Assembly: GCA_016650125.1 (NCBI GenBank)
Contig: JAENWT010000004.1
Location: forward strand, 1-64,000
DNA: 64,000 nt
Source: Thermoleophilia bacterium
GTDB lineage: Bacteria; Actinomycetota; Thermoleophilia; Solirubrobacterales; 70-9
Direction: 5' to 3'
Shown in pieces: positions 25,685 to 37,298 of this stretch. The position numbers and the translations under genes were made by a program. Under the pieces are notes generated by a model. That model saw only the letters and a list, made by a program, of their open reading frames with translations, did no database searches and was not told where the DNA came from. Each line of letters begins with the position of its first letter. Position 1 is the first letter of the stretch.

Positions 25685-27318
25685 TTTTCCGGAAGCTTCC
25701 TCAACTTCAGGACCCGGATCCTTTTCCTTCCGGGTTGGCCGATCGCGATCTTCGCGACGCCCTTGGCTGACGCCAGTGCGCCGTAATAAAGGTACGCCTG
25801 CTGCTTGCCGCGAATGCTGTAGCCGCGGGCGAATTGATCCTGGCCCTTCGAGGTGTAACGGCTGATGACGATCCGGTAGCGCTGGGCCGCGTTCGTCTTC
25901 TCGCCGATTCGGAGCAGTCCGTACTTCGGCTTCTTCGCGAAGAAGAAGGTGCTGCGTGCCGGGGCTCCGGGTGCCGCGACGGCGATCCGGTATGCGGCTT
26001 CGTCACTCTCGGCACCGAAAGTGATCCGCGGAGTCGACTTCGCCTTCGATCCCGTGTAGGTCAGGGTGCGCTTCTTCGGTGAGAGCCTGAGGAACGCATT
26101 CAGGCCCGGTCCGACCCTGACGGCGTCAACCGTGGCATCAAACGTCGGGCCGACTACGCTCACGCTTTCGCGGTCCTGGTAAGTGAGATTCGAGCCCTGA
26201 ACCTTGATGCGCAGGCTGAGGCGCTTCGGGATCAGGTAATTCGGCTCGAGCGAGTTCGCCGGTCCCGAAATGCCGCCGTTGGCATCTAGGTCCGGGCCTC
26301 CGGCCGTCCGGGGAGAAACCTGGGCTCCCGGGATCCTGTTGACCAGCTTCCCGTCGACGTAACCGGTCTGGCGACCCTTTTCATCCGTGATCAGAAGGTG
26401 CGCGTGCTCGTCTCCGGGGTTGGAGAGGGTCACCTCGTTGTACTTGGAATTCGCGCCCTGGCGGCCGACGCAGAACGGGCATTCCTGGATCTCGAAACCG
26501 GGACGGGTCGGCCAGAGCTGGAGCGTCTTGGTCTTCGCGTTGCCCCGGTAGACGGATCCGGGCTGGCTGGGGTTGGTCGCCGCGAGGTAGGACCACTCGT
26601 TGGCGACGGTATCGATCGAAAGCACGCGGTCCGCGTCGCCCGGCCAGTTGTTGTCATAGACATGAACGTCGTACTTGCCGTCACCCAGGTCTTCTACCGA
26701 CGTAGGTGTGATTGCGTGGCCGCCCTCGAATCCCGGCTGGAAGATGGTCATCGTGTACGTGTCACGGTTCTCCGGAGTAAGCACCCGGATCAGGTTCTCG
26801 AGGACGTTCTTCGGGGTCCCGGCAATCGTGTTGCCGGTCACCGACGCAAGGGTCTGGAAGGCCCAGGCCCTGGCGATCGTCGACTGGAGTCGTTGATTCG
26901 ACTTGATGTCCAGTCCGAAAGCGGTCGTTCCCTCTCCGAACGGCGAGAGCGACGGGTAACCGAAGGCCGGCAGTTGACCCCGCTGGATCACCCAGGCGAG
27001 GACGGCGAAGCCGTAACAGTGCCCGCCGGACATGGACTTGTTCTGTTCGACCATCCAGCTGCGCGCGATCGGCGTGAGCACGCAATTGCTGCCCTTGCCG
27101 ACGAGACAGACCGCGTTGCCGAACAGACGCCTCATCTGACTCGGATCCAGATTCCTGTACCCCTCGTCATCGCCGTAGTTGGGAAAAGAAAAGCCGTTGG
27201 GCTCGACCTTGAAGCCGGAGTCGGCGACAATCGGTCCGGCGCCGGCTGAAGACCCCGTCCCCAGGAACGATGCGACGACAAGGACGGGAATGAAGCAGCG
27301 AAGGTATTTAGTGAGCAC
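25681..27318 (-). CDS. Secreted protein with a possible papain-like Cys/His/Asp centre
   Basis: About 545 residues from GTG 27318 (TTG 27336 also possible). Signal peptide within the first 28 residues (KYLRCFIPVLVVASFLG). Residues 95-225 carry SMSGGHCYGFAVLAW (Cys101), GFEGGHAITPTSV (His201) and YDVHVYDNNWPGD (Asp222/Asn223), the order and spacing expected of a C39/papain-type fold. C-terminal half: beta-rich segments and a CPFC pair. No known family named; the protease call is inference from the three motifs. Starts 73 nt from the tRNA-Lys gene. Confidence 0.6.
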   Translation of the reverse strand: MLTKYLRCFIPVLVVASFLGTGSSAGAGPIVADSGFKVEPNGFSFPNYGDDEGYRNLDPSQMRRLFGNAVCLVGKGSNCVLTPIARSWMVEQNKSMSGGHCYGFAVLAWVIQRGQLPAFGYPSLSPFGEGTTAFGLDIKSNQRLQSTIARAWAFQTLASVTGNTIAGTPKNVLENLIRVLTPENRDTYTMTIFQPGFEGGHAITPTSVEDLGDGKYDVHVYDNNWPGDADRVLSIDTVANEWSYLAATNPSQPGSVYRGNAKTKTLQLWPTRPGFEIQECPFCVGRQGANSKYNEVTLSNPGDEHAHLLITDEKGRQTGYVDGKLVNRIPGAQVSPRTAGGPDLDANGGISGPANSLEPNYLIPKRLSLRIKVQGSNLTYQDRESVSVVGPTFDATVDAVRVGPGLNAFLRLSPKKRTLTYTGSKAKSTPRITFGAESDEAAYRIAVAAPGAPARSTFFFAKKPKYGLLRIGEKTNAAQRYRIVISRYTSKGQDQFARGYSIRGKQQAYLYYGALASAKGVAKIAIGQPGRKRIRVLKLRKLPEN

Positions 27319-27390
27319 GTAGTCAGGAAACCACAAAGCGGAACAAAGAAGCGGGAGACGCCTTGTGGCCGGGGGTGGCAGAATTGCCGG

Positions 27391-27464
27391 GCCCCCTTAG
27401 CTCAGGTGGTTAGAGCTGCAGGCTTTTAACCTGTGAGTCCTCGGTTCGAATCCGAGAGGGGGCA
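27391..27464 (+). tRNA. tRNA-Lys (anticodon TTT)
   Basis: 74 nt with a full cloverleaf: acceptor GCCCCCT / AGGGGGC, D-arm GCTC..GAGC, anticodon stem GCAGG/CCTGT around CTTTTAA (anticodon TTT at 27425-27427), T-arm CTCGG TTCGAAT CCGAG, discriminator A. The CCA end is not encoded. It lies between the secreted protein gene and the thiamin genes. Confidence 0.96.
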
Positions 27465-27465
27465 C

Positions 27466-29609
<2,144 letters not shown>

Positions 29610-29637
29610 GGTGCCTTAATCAGGACCTGGACCGTCC

Positions 29638-29728
29638 ACTCCCTCGCGCCGGAATTGCCCGGATCAGGTTCAGACGGTCGGTGGCCGCGTGCCACCCTCT
29701 CAGCCCTTCACTCCGGGCTCCCGCAGGT
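29638..29728 (-). promoter_or_regulatory. TPP riboswitch (THI element)
   Basis: On the minus strand the leader of thiO contains the conserved THI core: GGGCTGAGAGGG, then CTGAACCTGATCCGGG, CAATTCCGGCGCGAGGGA. It senses thiamin pyrophosphate and should turn down thiO-thiS/G. GACCGTC in the aptamer (29673-29679) can also pair with GACGGTC downstream (29630-29636), a possible expression switch; this part is inference. Confidence 0.92.
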
Positions 29729-29771
29729 CGCTTCAATCCTACCGCGCTCATCAGCTTGGGATACTGCGTCC

Positions 29772-30455
29772 ATGAGCTTTTCACCGTCCGACGGCATCGG
29801 CGCCCTGCGCCGGGAGAGGCTGCGAACCGCGCGGCTCTACTTCGTCTGCGAAGCCCGTCCCGGCGGAGAGGATCCCGAGCCGCTGCTGAAGGCCGCGCTC
29901 GATGGTGGCGCCGACATCATCCAGCTGCGCGAGAAGAGCGGTGACATGCGCATGATCGACCGCTCCGCCCAGACGTTCCGGCGCCTGGCCGACAACTACG
30001 GCGTGCCTTTCATGGTCAACGACGACCCCGAGTTTGCGGTGTCCTGCCGGGCCGACGGAGTTCACATCGGCCAGGACGACATGAGCGTCGAGGAAGCCCG
30101 CCGGATCGTCGGCACCGACGCGCTGATCGGCCTTTCCACTCATTCCGCCGAGCAGATAGCGGCGGCCGTTGGAGTTGACCACATCAGCGTGGGCCCGGTC
30201 TGGGAGACGCCGACCAAAGAGGGGCGCCCTGCGGTCGGCCTCGATCTGGTCCGGCACGCAGCCGAGACGACGACGATTCCATTCTTTGCGATCGGTGGCA
30301 TCGACACGGAAAACGTCGATGAGGTGCTGGCCGCCGGTGCCCGCCGGATCTGCGTCGTGCGCGCAATCCGGGACGCCCAGGACCCGACCGGCGTTGCCGC
30401 GGCACTGCGCCGCGCTTTCGCTGCGGTAGGCGAAGAGGTTCTGCCCGGTGGCTGA
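29772..30455 (+). CDS. thiE: Thiamin-phosphate synthase
   Basis: Joins the pyrimidine and thiazole halves of thiamin. 227 residues from ATG 29772; the frame is open far upstream, across the riboswitch, but homology starts here ([16 protein letters not shown]). Motifs: [47 protein letters not shown] (phosphate/Mg2+ site), [20 protein letters not shown] and [20 protein letters not shown]. Divergent from the thiO-thiG unit. Confidence 0.95.
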   Translation: MSFSPSDGIGALRRERLRTARLYFVCEARPGGEDPEPLLKAALDGGADIIQLREKSGDMRMIDRSAQTFRRLADNYGVPFMVNDDPEFAVSCRADGVHIGQDDMSVEEARRIVGTDALIGLSTHSAEQIAAAVGVDHISVGPVWETPTKEGRPAVGLDLVRHAAETTTIPFFAIGGIDTENVDEVLAAGARRICVVRAIRDAQDPTGVAAALRRAFAAVGEEVLPGG

Positions 30456-30987
30456 CCAGCCCCGAAAGTCGAATCGCCGGAAGACCAGACCGGGAGAGAA
30501 CGGCGCCCGGCCCCAGGCCGGCGCCGACTCGATGAGCGCCGGTTACGCCAAGGCCGAAGCCAAGAACGAGAAGGTCCGGGAATCCCTCGAGCCGCTGAAG
30601 GACGGCGAGCGACCGACCGTGGTCACCGTCGGGGCCGTCTTCGCCATCGTCGTCGCGCTGATCCTCTGGGGTTCGACGGTCGTTGCTCTGGTCACCGATG
30701 CCAAGGTCAACGGGGAAGACGTGAATATCGCCCAGTGGGTCGGCCTGGCAACGATCTTCAGCGTGATGGCCTGGGGAATGTGGACCGCCCGCTACTGGGC
30801 GGTACTCGGCTTCCAGATGCTGCTGGTGCTCCTCATTCTCGCCGCGATCCTCGGCCTGGTCGTCGCCGGAACACTGGTCCAGATGATCAGCACTTCAATC
30901 CTCCTGATTGGGCTCAGCCTGCTCTTTTATTACATGGTCAAGGCAATGGCCCGGATCCAAATGCCGGAAAGCCCCAAGCGCCGCTGA
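30448..30987 (+). CDS. Hypothetical membrane protein, four helices
   Basis: 179 residues from GTG 30448, overlapping thiE by 8 nt. The first 55 residues are charged and disordered. Four hydrophobic segments follow: about 60-82, 93-110, 115-139 and 144-165. No family recognised. Coupled to thiE by position; a link to thiamin transport would be a guess. Confidence 0.7.
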   Translation: MADQPRKSNRRKTRPGENGARPQAGADSMSAGYAKAEAKNEKVRESLEPLKDGERPTVVTVGAVFAIVVALILWGSTVVALVTDAKVNGEDVNIAQWVGLATIFSVMAWGMWTARYWAVLGFQMLLVLLILAAILGLVVAGTLVQMISTSILLIGLSLLFYYMVKAMARIQMPESPKRR

Positions 30988-31000
30988 TCCGCCGGAACGC

Positions 31001-31023
31001 AACTATCCGGCTTCCGGGTAGTT
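31001..31023 (+). terminator. Hairpin terminator after the thiE unit
   Basis: AACTATCCGG-CTT-CCGGGTAGTT forms a 10-bp stem (one G-T pair) with a 3-nt loop, followed by TCCTATT. Ends the thiE/membrane-protein transcript just before the next gene. Confidence 0.65.
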
Positions 31024-31033
31024 TCCTATTCAC

Positions 31034-31951
31034 ATGAATTCTTCACGAAGTAACCGAGTCCGCCCGTTCAGCCCGATGGCAATCCTGACCGTCGTCCTGG
31101 TCACGATCGCCGCAATGCTCGGCCTCGCCGGCCCCGCCGCCGCGGCCGACTACACGGCAGACCAGCGCAAGGAGTACTTCAACTCCGGCAAGTACGACCA
31201 GGACCTCGAGTTCGTGGCCGCTTACGGGCGCAAGTTCATCATCCAGCGCACCCAGCCGACGATCAAGATCGTCCGGGCCTGCAAGGCGAAGGGCTTCCAG
31301 ATCGGCAAGGCGGACCCGGGCCCGGACCCCGCAGCCGACTACACCGTTCCGGTCACCGTGCCTGAGAAACAGATGCCGGACAAGATCGTGAAGGCCCCCA
31401 AGCCCGGCCTCGGCCCCGTGACCGACCCACTCTTACCGCGTGTCCAATACCCGAAAGCATTCAAGGCGAAGCGCATCACAAAGAAGCGCTGCAAGAACAT
31501 GCCGAAGCTCGCGATCGCCATGGACATGGACGAAACCGCCGCCTCCAGCTTCCGTTACGGATCGGACCAGCCGGACTATGACACCGCGTCGGGAATTACC
31601 AACTTGGTCAGCGGAACCCAGACGGCGCTCGACCCGATGCTCAAGCTCTACAAGCTGGCCCGGAACCGCGGTGTCGAGGCATTCATCATCACCGCCCGCC
31701 CCGAACCCCTCCGGGAGGTGACCGAGGGCAACCTGACGGACATCGGCTACACCGGCCTGGCCGCCGTCTATCTGAAACCTCTCACGGCCCCCGACAAGGG
31801 AACCGTGAAGAACTCCCAGCGGGCCGAGATAGTCAAGCGCCGGGGTTACAGGATCATCGCGATGTTCGGCGACCAGAACAGCGACTTGCGGACCGGCTTC
31901 TACGAGCGCGGCTTCAAGTACCAGAGCGCCTACACCGGCGACCAGGACTGA
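31034..31951 (+). CDS. Secreted HAD-family acid phosphatase (class B/C-like)
   Basis: 305 residues with a signal peptide (hydrophobic 15-33, cleavage near AAAA-DY). HAD motifs in order: DMDET at 164-168 (Asp nucleophile and acid), ITAR near 219, a lysine near 250, and GDQNSD near 279-284. This set fits extracellular acid phosphatases related to lipoprotein e(P4)/AphA. Likely removes phosphate from small phospho-esters outside the cell. A basic stretch KAFKAKRITKKRCKNMPK precedes the catalytic domain. Confidence 0.83.
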   Translation: MNSSRSNRVRPFSPMAILTVVLVTIAAMLGLAGPAAAADYTADQRKEYFNSGKYDQDLEFVAAYGRKFIIQRTQPTIKIVRACKAKGFQIGKADPGPDPAADYTVPVTVPEKQMPDKIVKAPKPGLGPVTDPLLPRVQYPKAFKAKRITKKRCKNMPKLAIAMDMDETAASSFRYGSDQPDYDTASGITNLVSGTQTALDPMLKLYKLARNRGVEAFIITARPEPLREVTEGNLTDIGYTGLAAVYLKPLTAPDKGTVKNSQRAEIVKRRGYRIIAMFGDQNSDLRTGFYERGFKYQSAYTGDQD

Positions 31952-32026
31952 GCAGCACTGACAGGTTCCCGCACGGCTCGCCACAAGGGCAGCCGCGCGG
32001 GTGCGGTTCGGTAGTCTCGGCTGACA

Positions 32027-33394
32027 ATGGCTGAGAACTCTTTCGACGTAATCGTGATCGGGGGTGGACCGGGCGGATATGTAGCCGCGATCAGGGCCGC
32101 CCAACTGGGCAAGTCCACCGCCGTGGTCGAAAAGGACAAGGCCGGCGGCCGCTGCCTGAACTACGCCTGCATCCCGGCCAAGACCATGCTCCACACGGCC
32201 GAGATCTTTGTCGAGGCCAAGGAAAGCGAGCACCTCGGTGTCAAGGTGACCGGGGCCGAACTCGACTGGGACGCACTTGGCAAGCGCCGAACCGAAGTCT
32301 CGGCCGGACTCGAAGACGGCGTCGCCGGGCTCTTAAAGAAGAACAAGATTCAGTTCATCGAAGGCGAAGCGAGTCTCACCGATGACGGCAACGTGAAGGT
32401 CGGCGACACGACCTACGAAGCCGGCAAGGTCATCCTCGCCACCGGATCGGTCGCGCAGGCGATCCCCGGCGTCGAATTCGGTGACCGCGTGCTCGACACC
32501 TGGGGCGCCTGGTCCCTGCCCGAGCGGCCGAAGTCGATCGCCGTGGTCGGGGCCGGTGCCTCGGGCGCCGAGATCGCCTCGGCCTACATCCGCTTCGGTA
32601 CCGAGGTCAAGCTGATCGAGATGCTCGACCAGATCCTCCCCGCCGAGGACAAGGACGTGGTCCGGGTCGTTGATCGCACCTTCAAGAAGCAGGGCATCGA
32701 GGTCTCGACCGGGACCGCGGTCGAGAACGTCGAAGCCGGCAAGAAGTCGGTCAAGTTCACCTATGGCGACAACTCGGCCGAAGTCGACTACCTGATGATC
32801 GCCGGCGGTCGCGTGCCTGACGTCGAGGTGCTGAACCTCGATGGAGCCGGCGTCAAGATCGAAGACAAACGGGTCGGCATCGACGAGTACCAGCGCACTT
32901 CGAACGAGAAGATCTACGCGATCGGTGACATCACCCGCGGCCCCGCCCTCGCCCACAAAGCGATGGAAGAGGGGATCGTGGCCGCCGAGCACGCCGCCGG
33001 CAAGGACACGCATCCGGTCAATATCGACCTGGTCCCCGGGGCGACCTTCTGCCAGCCCCAGGTCGCCAGCGTCGGCCTGACCGAGGCCCAGGCGAAAGAG
33101 GCCGGCCACGACGTCAAGGTCGGCAAGTTCAAGCTGGGCGGGGTCGGAGCGGGCTCCGTGTACGAAGACCGCGACGGAATGGTCAAGCTGGTCGTCGACA
33201 AGAAGTACGGCGAGATCGTCGGCGCCCACATCGTCGGCAACCGCGCCTGCGACATGATCGCCGAGCTGGTCGCCGTGATGGCGCTAGAAGGCGGAAACCA
33301 GGAACTCTCCTTCATCATGCACCCGCATCCGACGATCTCGGAAGCAGTGCTGGAAGGCGCCCGCGCGGTCGACGGCTGGGCCACTCACGCATAG
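32027..33394 (+). CDS. lpdA: Dihydrolipoyl dehydrogenase (E3)
   Basis: Reoxidises dihydrolipoyl groups of 2-oxoacid dehydrogenases, passing electrons via FAD to NAD. 455 residues. FAD motif GGGPGGYVAA (12-21); redox disulfide Cys43/Cys48 in GRCLNYACIPAK, with Ala where most have Gly before the second Cys. NAD motif VVGAGASGAEIAS; C-terminal HPHPTISE gives the His-Glu pair. It is separated from pdhABC by four features but very likely serves that complex. Confidence 0.95.
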   Translation: MAENSFDVIVIGGGPGGYVAAIRAAQLGKSTAVVEKDKAGGRCLNYACIPAKTMLHTAEIFVEAKESEHLGVKVTGAELDWDALGKRRTEVSAGLEDGVAGLLKKNKIQFIEGEASLTDDGNVKVGDTTYEAGKVILATGSVAQAIPGVEFGDRVLDTWGAWSLPERPKSIAVVGAGASGAEIASAYIRFGTEVKLIEMLDQILPAEDKDVVRVVDRTFKKQGIEVSTGTAVENVEAGKKSVKFTYGDNSAEVDYLMIAGGRVPDVEVLNLDGAGVKIEDKRVGIDEYQRTSNEKIYAIGDITRGPALAHKAMEEGIVAAEHAAGKDTHPVNIDLVPGATFCQPQVASVGLTEAQAKEAGHDVKVGKFKLGGVGAGSVYEDRDGMVKLVVDKKYGEIVGAHIVGNRACDMIAELVAVMALEGGNQELSFIMHPHPTISEAVLEGARAVDGWATHA

Positions 33395-33399
33395 AACAA

Positions 33400-33480
33400 G
33401 GAATCCAAGTCGGGAATAAGGAATCCAAGTCACTTCGCTCATTAGAAGTCAAGAATGGTTTCGCTGTGCGACTTGGATTT
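33400..33480. repeat. Direct and inverted repeats downstream of lpdA
   Basis: GGAATCCAAGTC occurs at 33400-33411 and again at 33420-33431, and its complement GACTTGGATTT follows at 33470-33480. The spacer is AT-richer than the surroundings. The long-armed hairpin could end lpdA transcription or be a small repeat-element remnant. Confidence 0.5.
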
Positions 33481-33503
33481 CTGACCTTCGGCCCTGATCT
33501 CGT

Positions 33504-34097
33504 ATGAACCGGGCTTCCTTTTACTACGACCTAGGTTCTCCTTACGCTTGGTTATCTGCGGAGCGGATTGATCGTCTTTTTGAAGAGTCCGAGCTTGAAC
33601 CTCCCGTCTGGAAGCCGGTGCTGCTGGGCGGGCTGTTCCGGGAGTTCGGGCGTGGTTCGTGGGCCCAGACCGATGCCCGGACCGAAGGCATCGCAGAGAT
33701 CGAGCGGCGTGCGTCCGAGTACGGGCTGCCGCCGATCAAGTGGCCGGAGCCCTGGCCGGACAGCTACCTGTATGCGATGCGTGCCGCCACCTGGGCCGAC
33801 CAGCAGGGCCACGGCGTCACTTTCGCCCTGACCGCGTTCCGCCACTCCTTCGTCGACGGCTTCGACCTTGCCCGGCCGGAGAACGTCCAGGCCGCAGCCA
33901 CCCTCGACGGCCTCGACCCGGAAGAACTCCACCGGGCCGTCCAGGAACTCGCAGTGAAGGAGGCGCTCAAAGCCGCGACCGCTGAAGCCGCGGGCCACGA
34001 GGTCAGCGGCGTTCCTTCGTTCCTGGTCGGTGGGCAGGTCTTCTGGGGCGACGACCGCCTCGATGAAGCGCTCGTCTCCGCGTCGGCGGAGGGCTAA
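33504..34097 (+). CDS. DsbA-family protein (HCCA isomerase-like)
   Basis: 197 residues, thioredoxin superfamily with an inserted helical domain: FYYDLGSPYAWLSAERIDRLF at the start and the cis-proline loop SGVPSFLVGGQVFWGDDRL near the end. SPY replaces the CxxC of true disulfide enzymes, as in 2-hydroxychromene-2-carboxylate isomerases and related glutathione/mycothiol-using proteins. No signal peptide, so cytoplasmic. Substrate not predictable. Confidence 0.85.
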   Translation: MNRASFYYDLGSPYAWLSAERIDRLFEESELEPPVWKPVLLGGLFREFGRGSWAQTDARTEGIAEIERRASEYGLPPIKWPEPWPDSYLYAMRAATWADQQGHGVTFALTAFRHSFVDGFDLARPENVQAAATLDGLDPEELHRAVQELAVKEALKAATAEAAGHEVSGVPSFLVGGQVFWGDDRLDEALVSASAEG

Positions 34098-34101
34098 AGA
34101 A

Positions 34102-34127
34102 AAGCGGCGCCCCGTCGGGCGCCGCTT
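34102..34127. terminator. Strong bidirectional hairpin
   Basis: Perfect 11-bp stem AAGCGGCGCCC / GGGCGCCGCTT with a CGTC loop between two convergent genes. A-rich sequence on the left and TTGACCAAACTACTT on the right give it terminator potential both ways. Confidence 0.8.
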
Positions 34128-34151
34128 GACCAAACTACTTCTTTGCCGCGA

Positions 34152-35032
34152 TTACAGCTTGACCTTGTAGATCGAGCCGGTCACGTCGCTCGAGTACAGG
34201 TGGCCCTTGTAGACGCCGACGCCGACGGCCGGAGCCGCGAAGCCGGTGAGAACGTCCTTGACGCCCTTGCCCTTCTTGTTCAAGGAGATGACCTTGGGAC
34301 CCGTCGGGTGGAACAGGGCCACAAACAGCTTCTGCCCCCGGTGGGTGATGCCAGTCGGTGATTGTGCCGGCAGCGTCTTCGGGAAGATCGCCAGTGGCTT
34401 GGTGAAAGACTCGCACGCGGTGACCGTCGACGGACCCCAACCGCAAGTCGGGAAGCCGAAGTCAGACCCCGGATTCGCCTTGTAGAGGAAGTCGGCGGCA
34501 TCGGTGTCCGCCGGCCCGTCCTGACCGAGCGCGGTGCCGATCGGCTGCTTTTCCCCGTCGAGGAAGGTCAGCTGCCATGGCTGACGGATGCCCTTCGCGA
34601 TCACCTTGATGCCCTTGCCGGACTTCTTCACGGAGATCACTGAACTGGCGTATTTCCTGCTGCTGGTGGCATGGTCGAACTGAAAGGTCACGCCGGTGTA
34701 GATCCGGCCATTGGGTGCGATCGCCACTCCGTTGAGTGAGGTGAAGTTCTTTTTGTCAGCTTTGAGGACGGTGCGCTTGTGCTTGAAGCGTTTGCCGTTC
34801 CACTTGTCGTAGGCGATCAGCTTCGAACCGGAGCTGACGAAGAACTTGCCACCTGAATACGTCATGCCATACGCGGCCTTCGGCGTACCCGGGATGAGCT
34901 TGGCCTTCTTGGTGCCCTTCTTGATCACGTAGATGCCGCCCTTGGCCTTTCCTTCCACGGCGCTGGCGATGAGGTCGTGAGGGCACACGCCAGCAGCGCG
35001 GCCCCCATGGTTACTGCGAGTCGATTCTTCAA
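34152..35032 (-). pseudogene. Secreted sorbosone dehydrogenase-like propeller, frameshifted at the signal peptide
   Basis: The mature part (34152-34988, 278 codons) is a glucose/sorbosone-dehydrogenase-like propeller: GGIYVIKKGTKKAKL, SLNGVAIAPNGRIYTGVT, IRQPWQLTFLDG and GFPTCGWGPS. It begins without a signal peptide. In another frame, TTG 35032 sits 8 nt after AAAGGA and encodes MKNRLAVTMGAALLACAL, a clear signal peptide. Adding one base to the CCC run near 34985 would join the two (…ACAPHDLIASAVEG…). So one base is missing, either a true mutation or an assembly error. Confidence 0.75.
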
Positions 35033-35139
35033 GGCGGGTTTCCTTTCAAAGGATGGATGAATCAAAACTTTTCCCTGCGTTCAAGGACCCAATGATTACG
35101 CAAAAAAAAGCGGAACTGCCAGAGCGCTAGGGTTGAAAC

Positions 35140-36261
35140 ATGGCCAAACTGCCGGGACGTAAGACCTGTATCGACCTGCTGAGCCGGATGTGCCTGATCC
35201 GGCGATTCGAAGAGGAAGCAGGGCGCCAGTACCAGCGGGCCAAGGCGGGCGGCTTCCTCCACCTGGCGATCGGCGAAGAGGCGACCATCGTCGGCACGAC
35301 CTCGGTGATGCGCGACGATGACTATCTGATCGGCACCTACCGCACGCACGGTCACGCGATCGCCCGCGGCACACCGGCCGATTCGGTCATGGCCGAGCTC
35401 TTCGGCAAGGTCGACGGAACCAGTGGCGGCCGCGGCGGCTCGATGCACATCTTCGACGGCGAGCGCCGGTTCATGGGCGGCTACGGCATCGTCGGCGGCA
35501 ATCTGCCGCTGGCCGCCGGCCTTGCCCTGGCCTCGCAGTACCGCGAAGAGGACACGGTGACGGTCTGCATGTTCGGCGACGGCGCCACGAACACCGGCAA
35601 CTTCGGTGAGACGATGAACCTGGCCGCGCTCTGGAGCCTGCCGATCGTCTTCCTGGTCGAGAACAACCTCTACGGCATGGGCACTTCGATCGAGCGCCAC
35701 TCGGCGGTCACCGACCTCTCGAAGAAGGCCGAGGGCTACGGGATCAGCGGCGAACGGATCGACGGCATGGACGTGCTCGCCGTCCGGGAACGGGTCTCAG
35801 CCCACCTTGACATCGCTCGAAACGAACGACGTCCGACCCTGGTCGAGGCCTTCACCTACCGCTACCGCGGCCATTCCGCGGCCGACCCCGAGATCTACCG
35901 CGACAAGAAGGAAGTCGAGGAATGGCAGCAGAAGGATCCGATCGAGACCTTCATCCGTGCCTGCGACGGAGTGCTTGACGGCAAGGACGTCGAGCGGATC
36001 CGGGACGAAGCCGACCAGACCGTGAAGAAGGCGGTCGAGTTCGCCGACCAGTCGCCCGAGCCCCCGCTGGAGACCCTTTACGACGAGCTCTACGTGGTCG
36101 GCGAGACGATTGGCTGGTACGCGGTCGACGAGCGCTCGCCCGAGCCGCACCGCGGTGAATACGGCGAGGACGCGCCGGACGTGGCCAAGGAGCTCGCCGA
36201 ATCGGGTGCCGAGCACATCGAGCCGGACGATGAGCAATCACGGCCGGGGGTGCGCAATTGA
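35140..36261 (+). CDS. pdhA: Pyruvate dehydrogenase E1 alpha subunit
   Basis: Thiamin-diphosphate enzyme, alpha chain of the alpha2beta2 E1 that decarboxylates pyruvate. 373 residues. GGRGGSMHIFDGERRFMGGYGIVGG near 88-112; ThDP/Mg motif GDGATNTGNFGETMNLAALWSLPIVFLVENN near 147-177; the YRYRGHSAADPE loop near 243. First gene of a tightly packed pdhA-pdhB-pdhC-orf-lipB-lipA run; its TGA overlaps the pdhB TTG by 4 nt. Confidence 0.94.
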   Translation: MAKLPGRKTCIDLLSRMCLIRRFEEEAGRQYQRAKAGGFLHLAIGEEATIVGTTSVMRDDDYLIGTYRTHGHAIARGTPADSVMAELFGKVDGTSGGRGGSMHIFDGERRFMGGYGIVGGNLPLAAGLALASQYREEDTVTVCMFGDGATNTGNFGETMNLAALWSLPIVFLVENNLYGMGTSIERHSAVTDLSKKAEGYGISGERIDGMDVLAVRERVSAHLDIARNERRPTLVEAFTYRYRGHSAADPEIYRDKKEVEEWQQKDPIETFIRACDGVLDGKDVERIRDEADQTVKKAVEFADQSPEPPLETLYDELYVVGETIGWYAVDERSPEPHRGEYGEDAPDVAKELAESGAEHIEPDDEQSRPGVRN

Positions 36262-37298
36262 CTCCCGCCGAAACCGAAGCGACCCCGGAGCGGGCCGAGG
36301 CCCAGGCTGAGGTCCCGGTACTGCGGATGCGGGAGGCCCTGCGCGACGCCCTGGCCGAAGAGATGGAGCGGAACGAAGACGTCTTCCTCATGGGCGAGGA
36401 CGTGGGCGTATTCCAGGGCGCTTTCAAGGTGAGTGAAGGACTGCTCGAGAGGTTCGGAGAACGGCGGGTCCGGGACACGCCGATCTCGGAGAACACGATC
36501 GTCGGCGCCGGAGTCGGCGCGGCGATGGCCGGGCTGCGCCCGGTCGTCGAGCTGATGACCGTCAACTTCTCCCTGCTCGCCCTCGACCAGATCGTCAACC
36601 ACGCCGCGGCGATCCCCTACATGTTCAACGGCAACGTGCGGGTGCCGATGGTCATCCGCATGCCGGGCGGCGGCGGGCACCAGCTCGGGCCGACCCACTC
36701 CCACAGCTTCGAGGCGCTCTATCTCCAGATCCCGGGGCTGCTGGTCGCCTGCCCGACCACTCCGGCCGACGGCAAGGCCCTGCTCAAGGCAGCGATCCGC
36801 GATGACAATCCGGTGATCTTCATCGAGCACGAGAGTCTCTATGGACTCAAGGGCGAAGTGCCGGCCGGTGACCGGATCCAGAAGTTTGGCGAGGCGGCAA
36901 TCCGCCGGGAGGGCAGTGACGTGACGATCGTCGGCATCCTCAAGATGGCCCATGTGGCCGCCAAGGCAGCAGAGGAGCTCTCTGAAAAACACGGCATCGA
37001 AGCCGAGGTGATCGACCCGCGCACGCTGCGGCCGCTCGACCTCGACACGATCCTCGAGTCGGTGAAGAAGACGAACCGGGCGGTGATCGTCGAGGAGGGC
37101 TGGCCGCACGGCGGCGTCGGCGCCAACCTCTCGACCCTGATCACCGAGCAGGCCTTCGACTACCTCGACGCGCCGGTGCAGCGGGTGACCGGGGCCGACG
37201 TCCACATGCCGTACTCGCGGCGGATGGAGCAGGCGGCGATGCCGCACGAAGAGAATGTGATCGAGGCCGTCCTGGCCGCGACCGAAGGCTCCCGCTGA
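36258..37298 (+). CDS. pdhB: Pyruvate dehydrogenase E1 beta subunit
   Basis: 346 residues from TTG 36258. A 20-residue acidic leader precedes the transketolase-like core: VLRMREALRDALAEEM, FLMGEDVGVFQGAF, RVRDTPISENTIVGAGVGAAMAGLRPVVELM and MPGGGGHQLGPTHSHS. C-terminal transketolase domain with IDPRTLRPLDLDTI. Forms E1 with PdhA. Shares one base with the next ATG (TGATG). Confidence 0.95.
   Translation: MTPAETEATPERAEAQAEVPVLRMREALRDALAEEMERNEDVFLMGEDVGVFQGAFKVSEGLLERFGERRVRDTPISENTIVGAGVGAAMAGLRPVVELMTVNFSLLALDQIVNHAAAIPYMFNGNVRVPMVIRMPGGGGHQLGPTHSHSFEALYLQIPGLLVACPTTPADGKALLKAAIRDDNPVIFIEHESLYGLKGEVPAGDRIQKFGEAAIRREGSDVTIVGILKMAHVAAKAAEELSEKHGIEAEVIDPRTLRPLDLDTILESVKKTNRAVIVEEGWPHGGVGANLSTLITEQAFDYLDAPVQRVTGADVHMPYSRRMEQAAMPHEENVIEAVLAATEGSR

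Noticed and set aside
27391-27464. tRNA-Lys as an integration site
   Set aside because: No repeat of its 3' end, no integrase and no foreign-looking block next to it.
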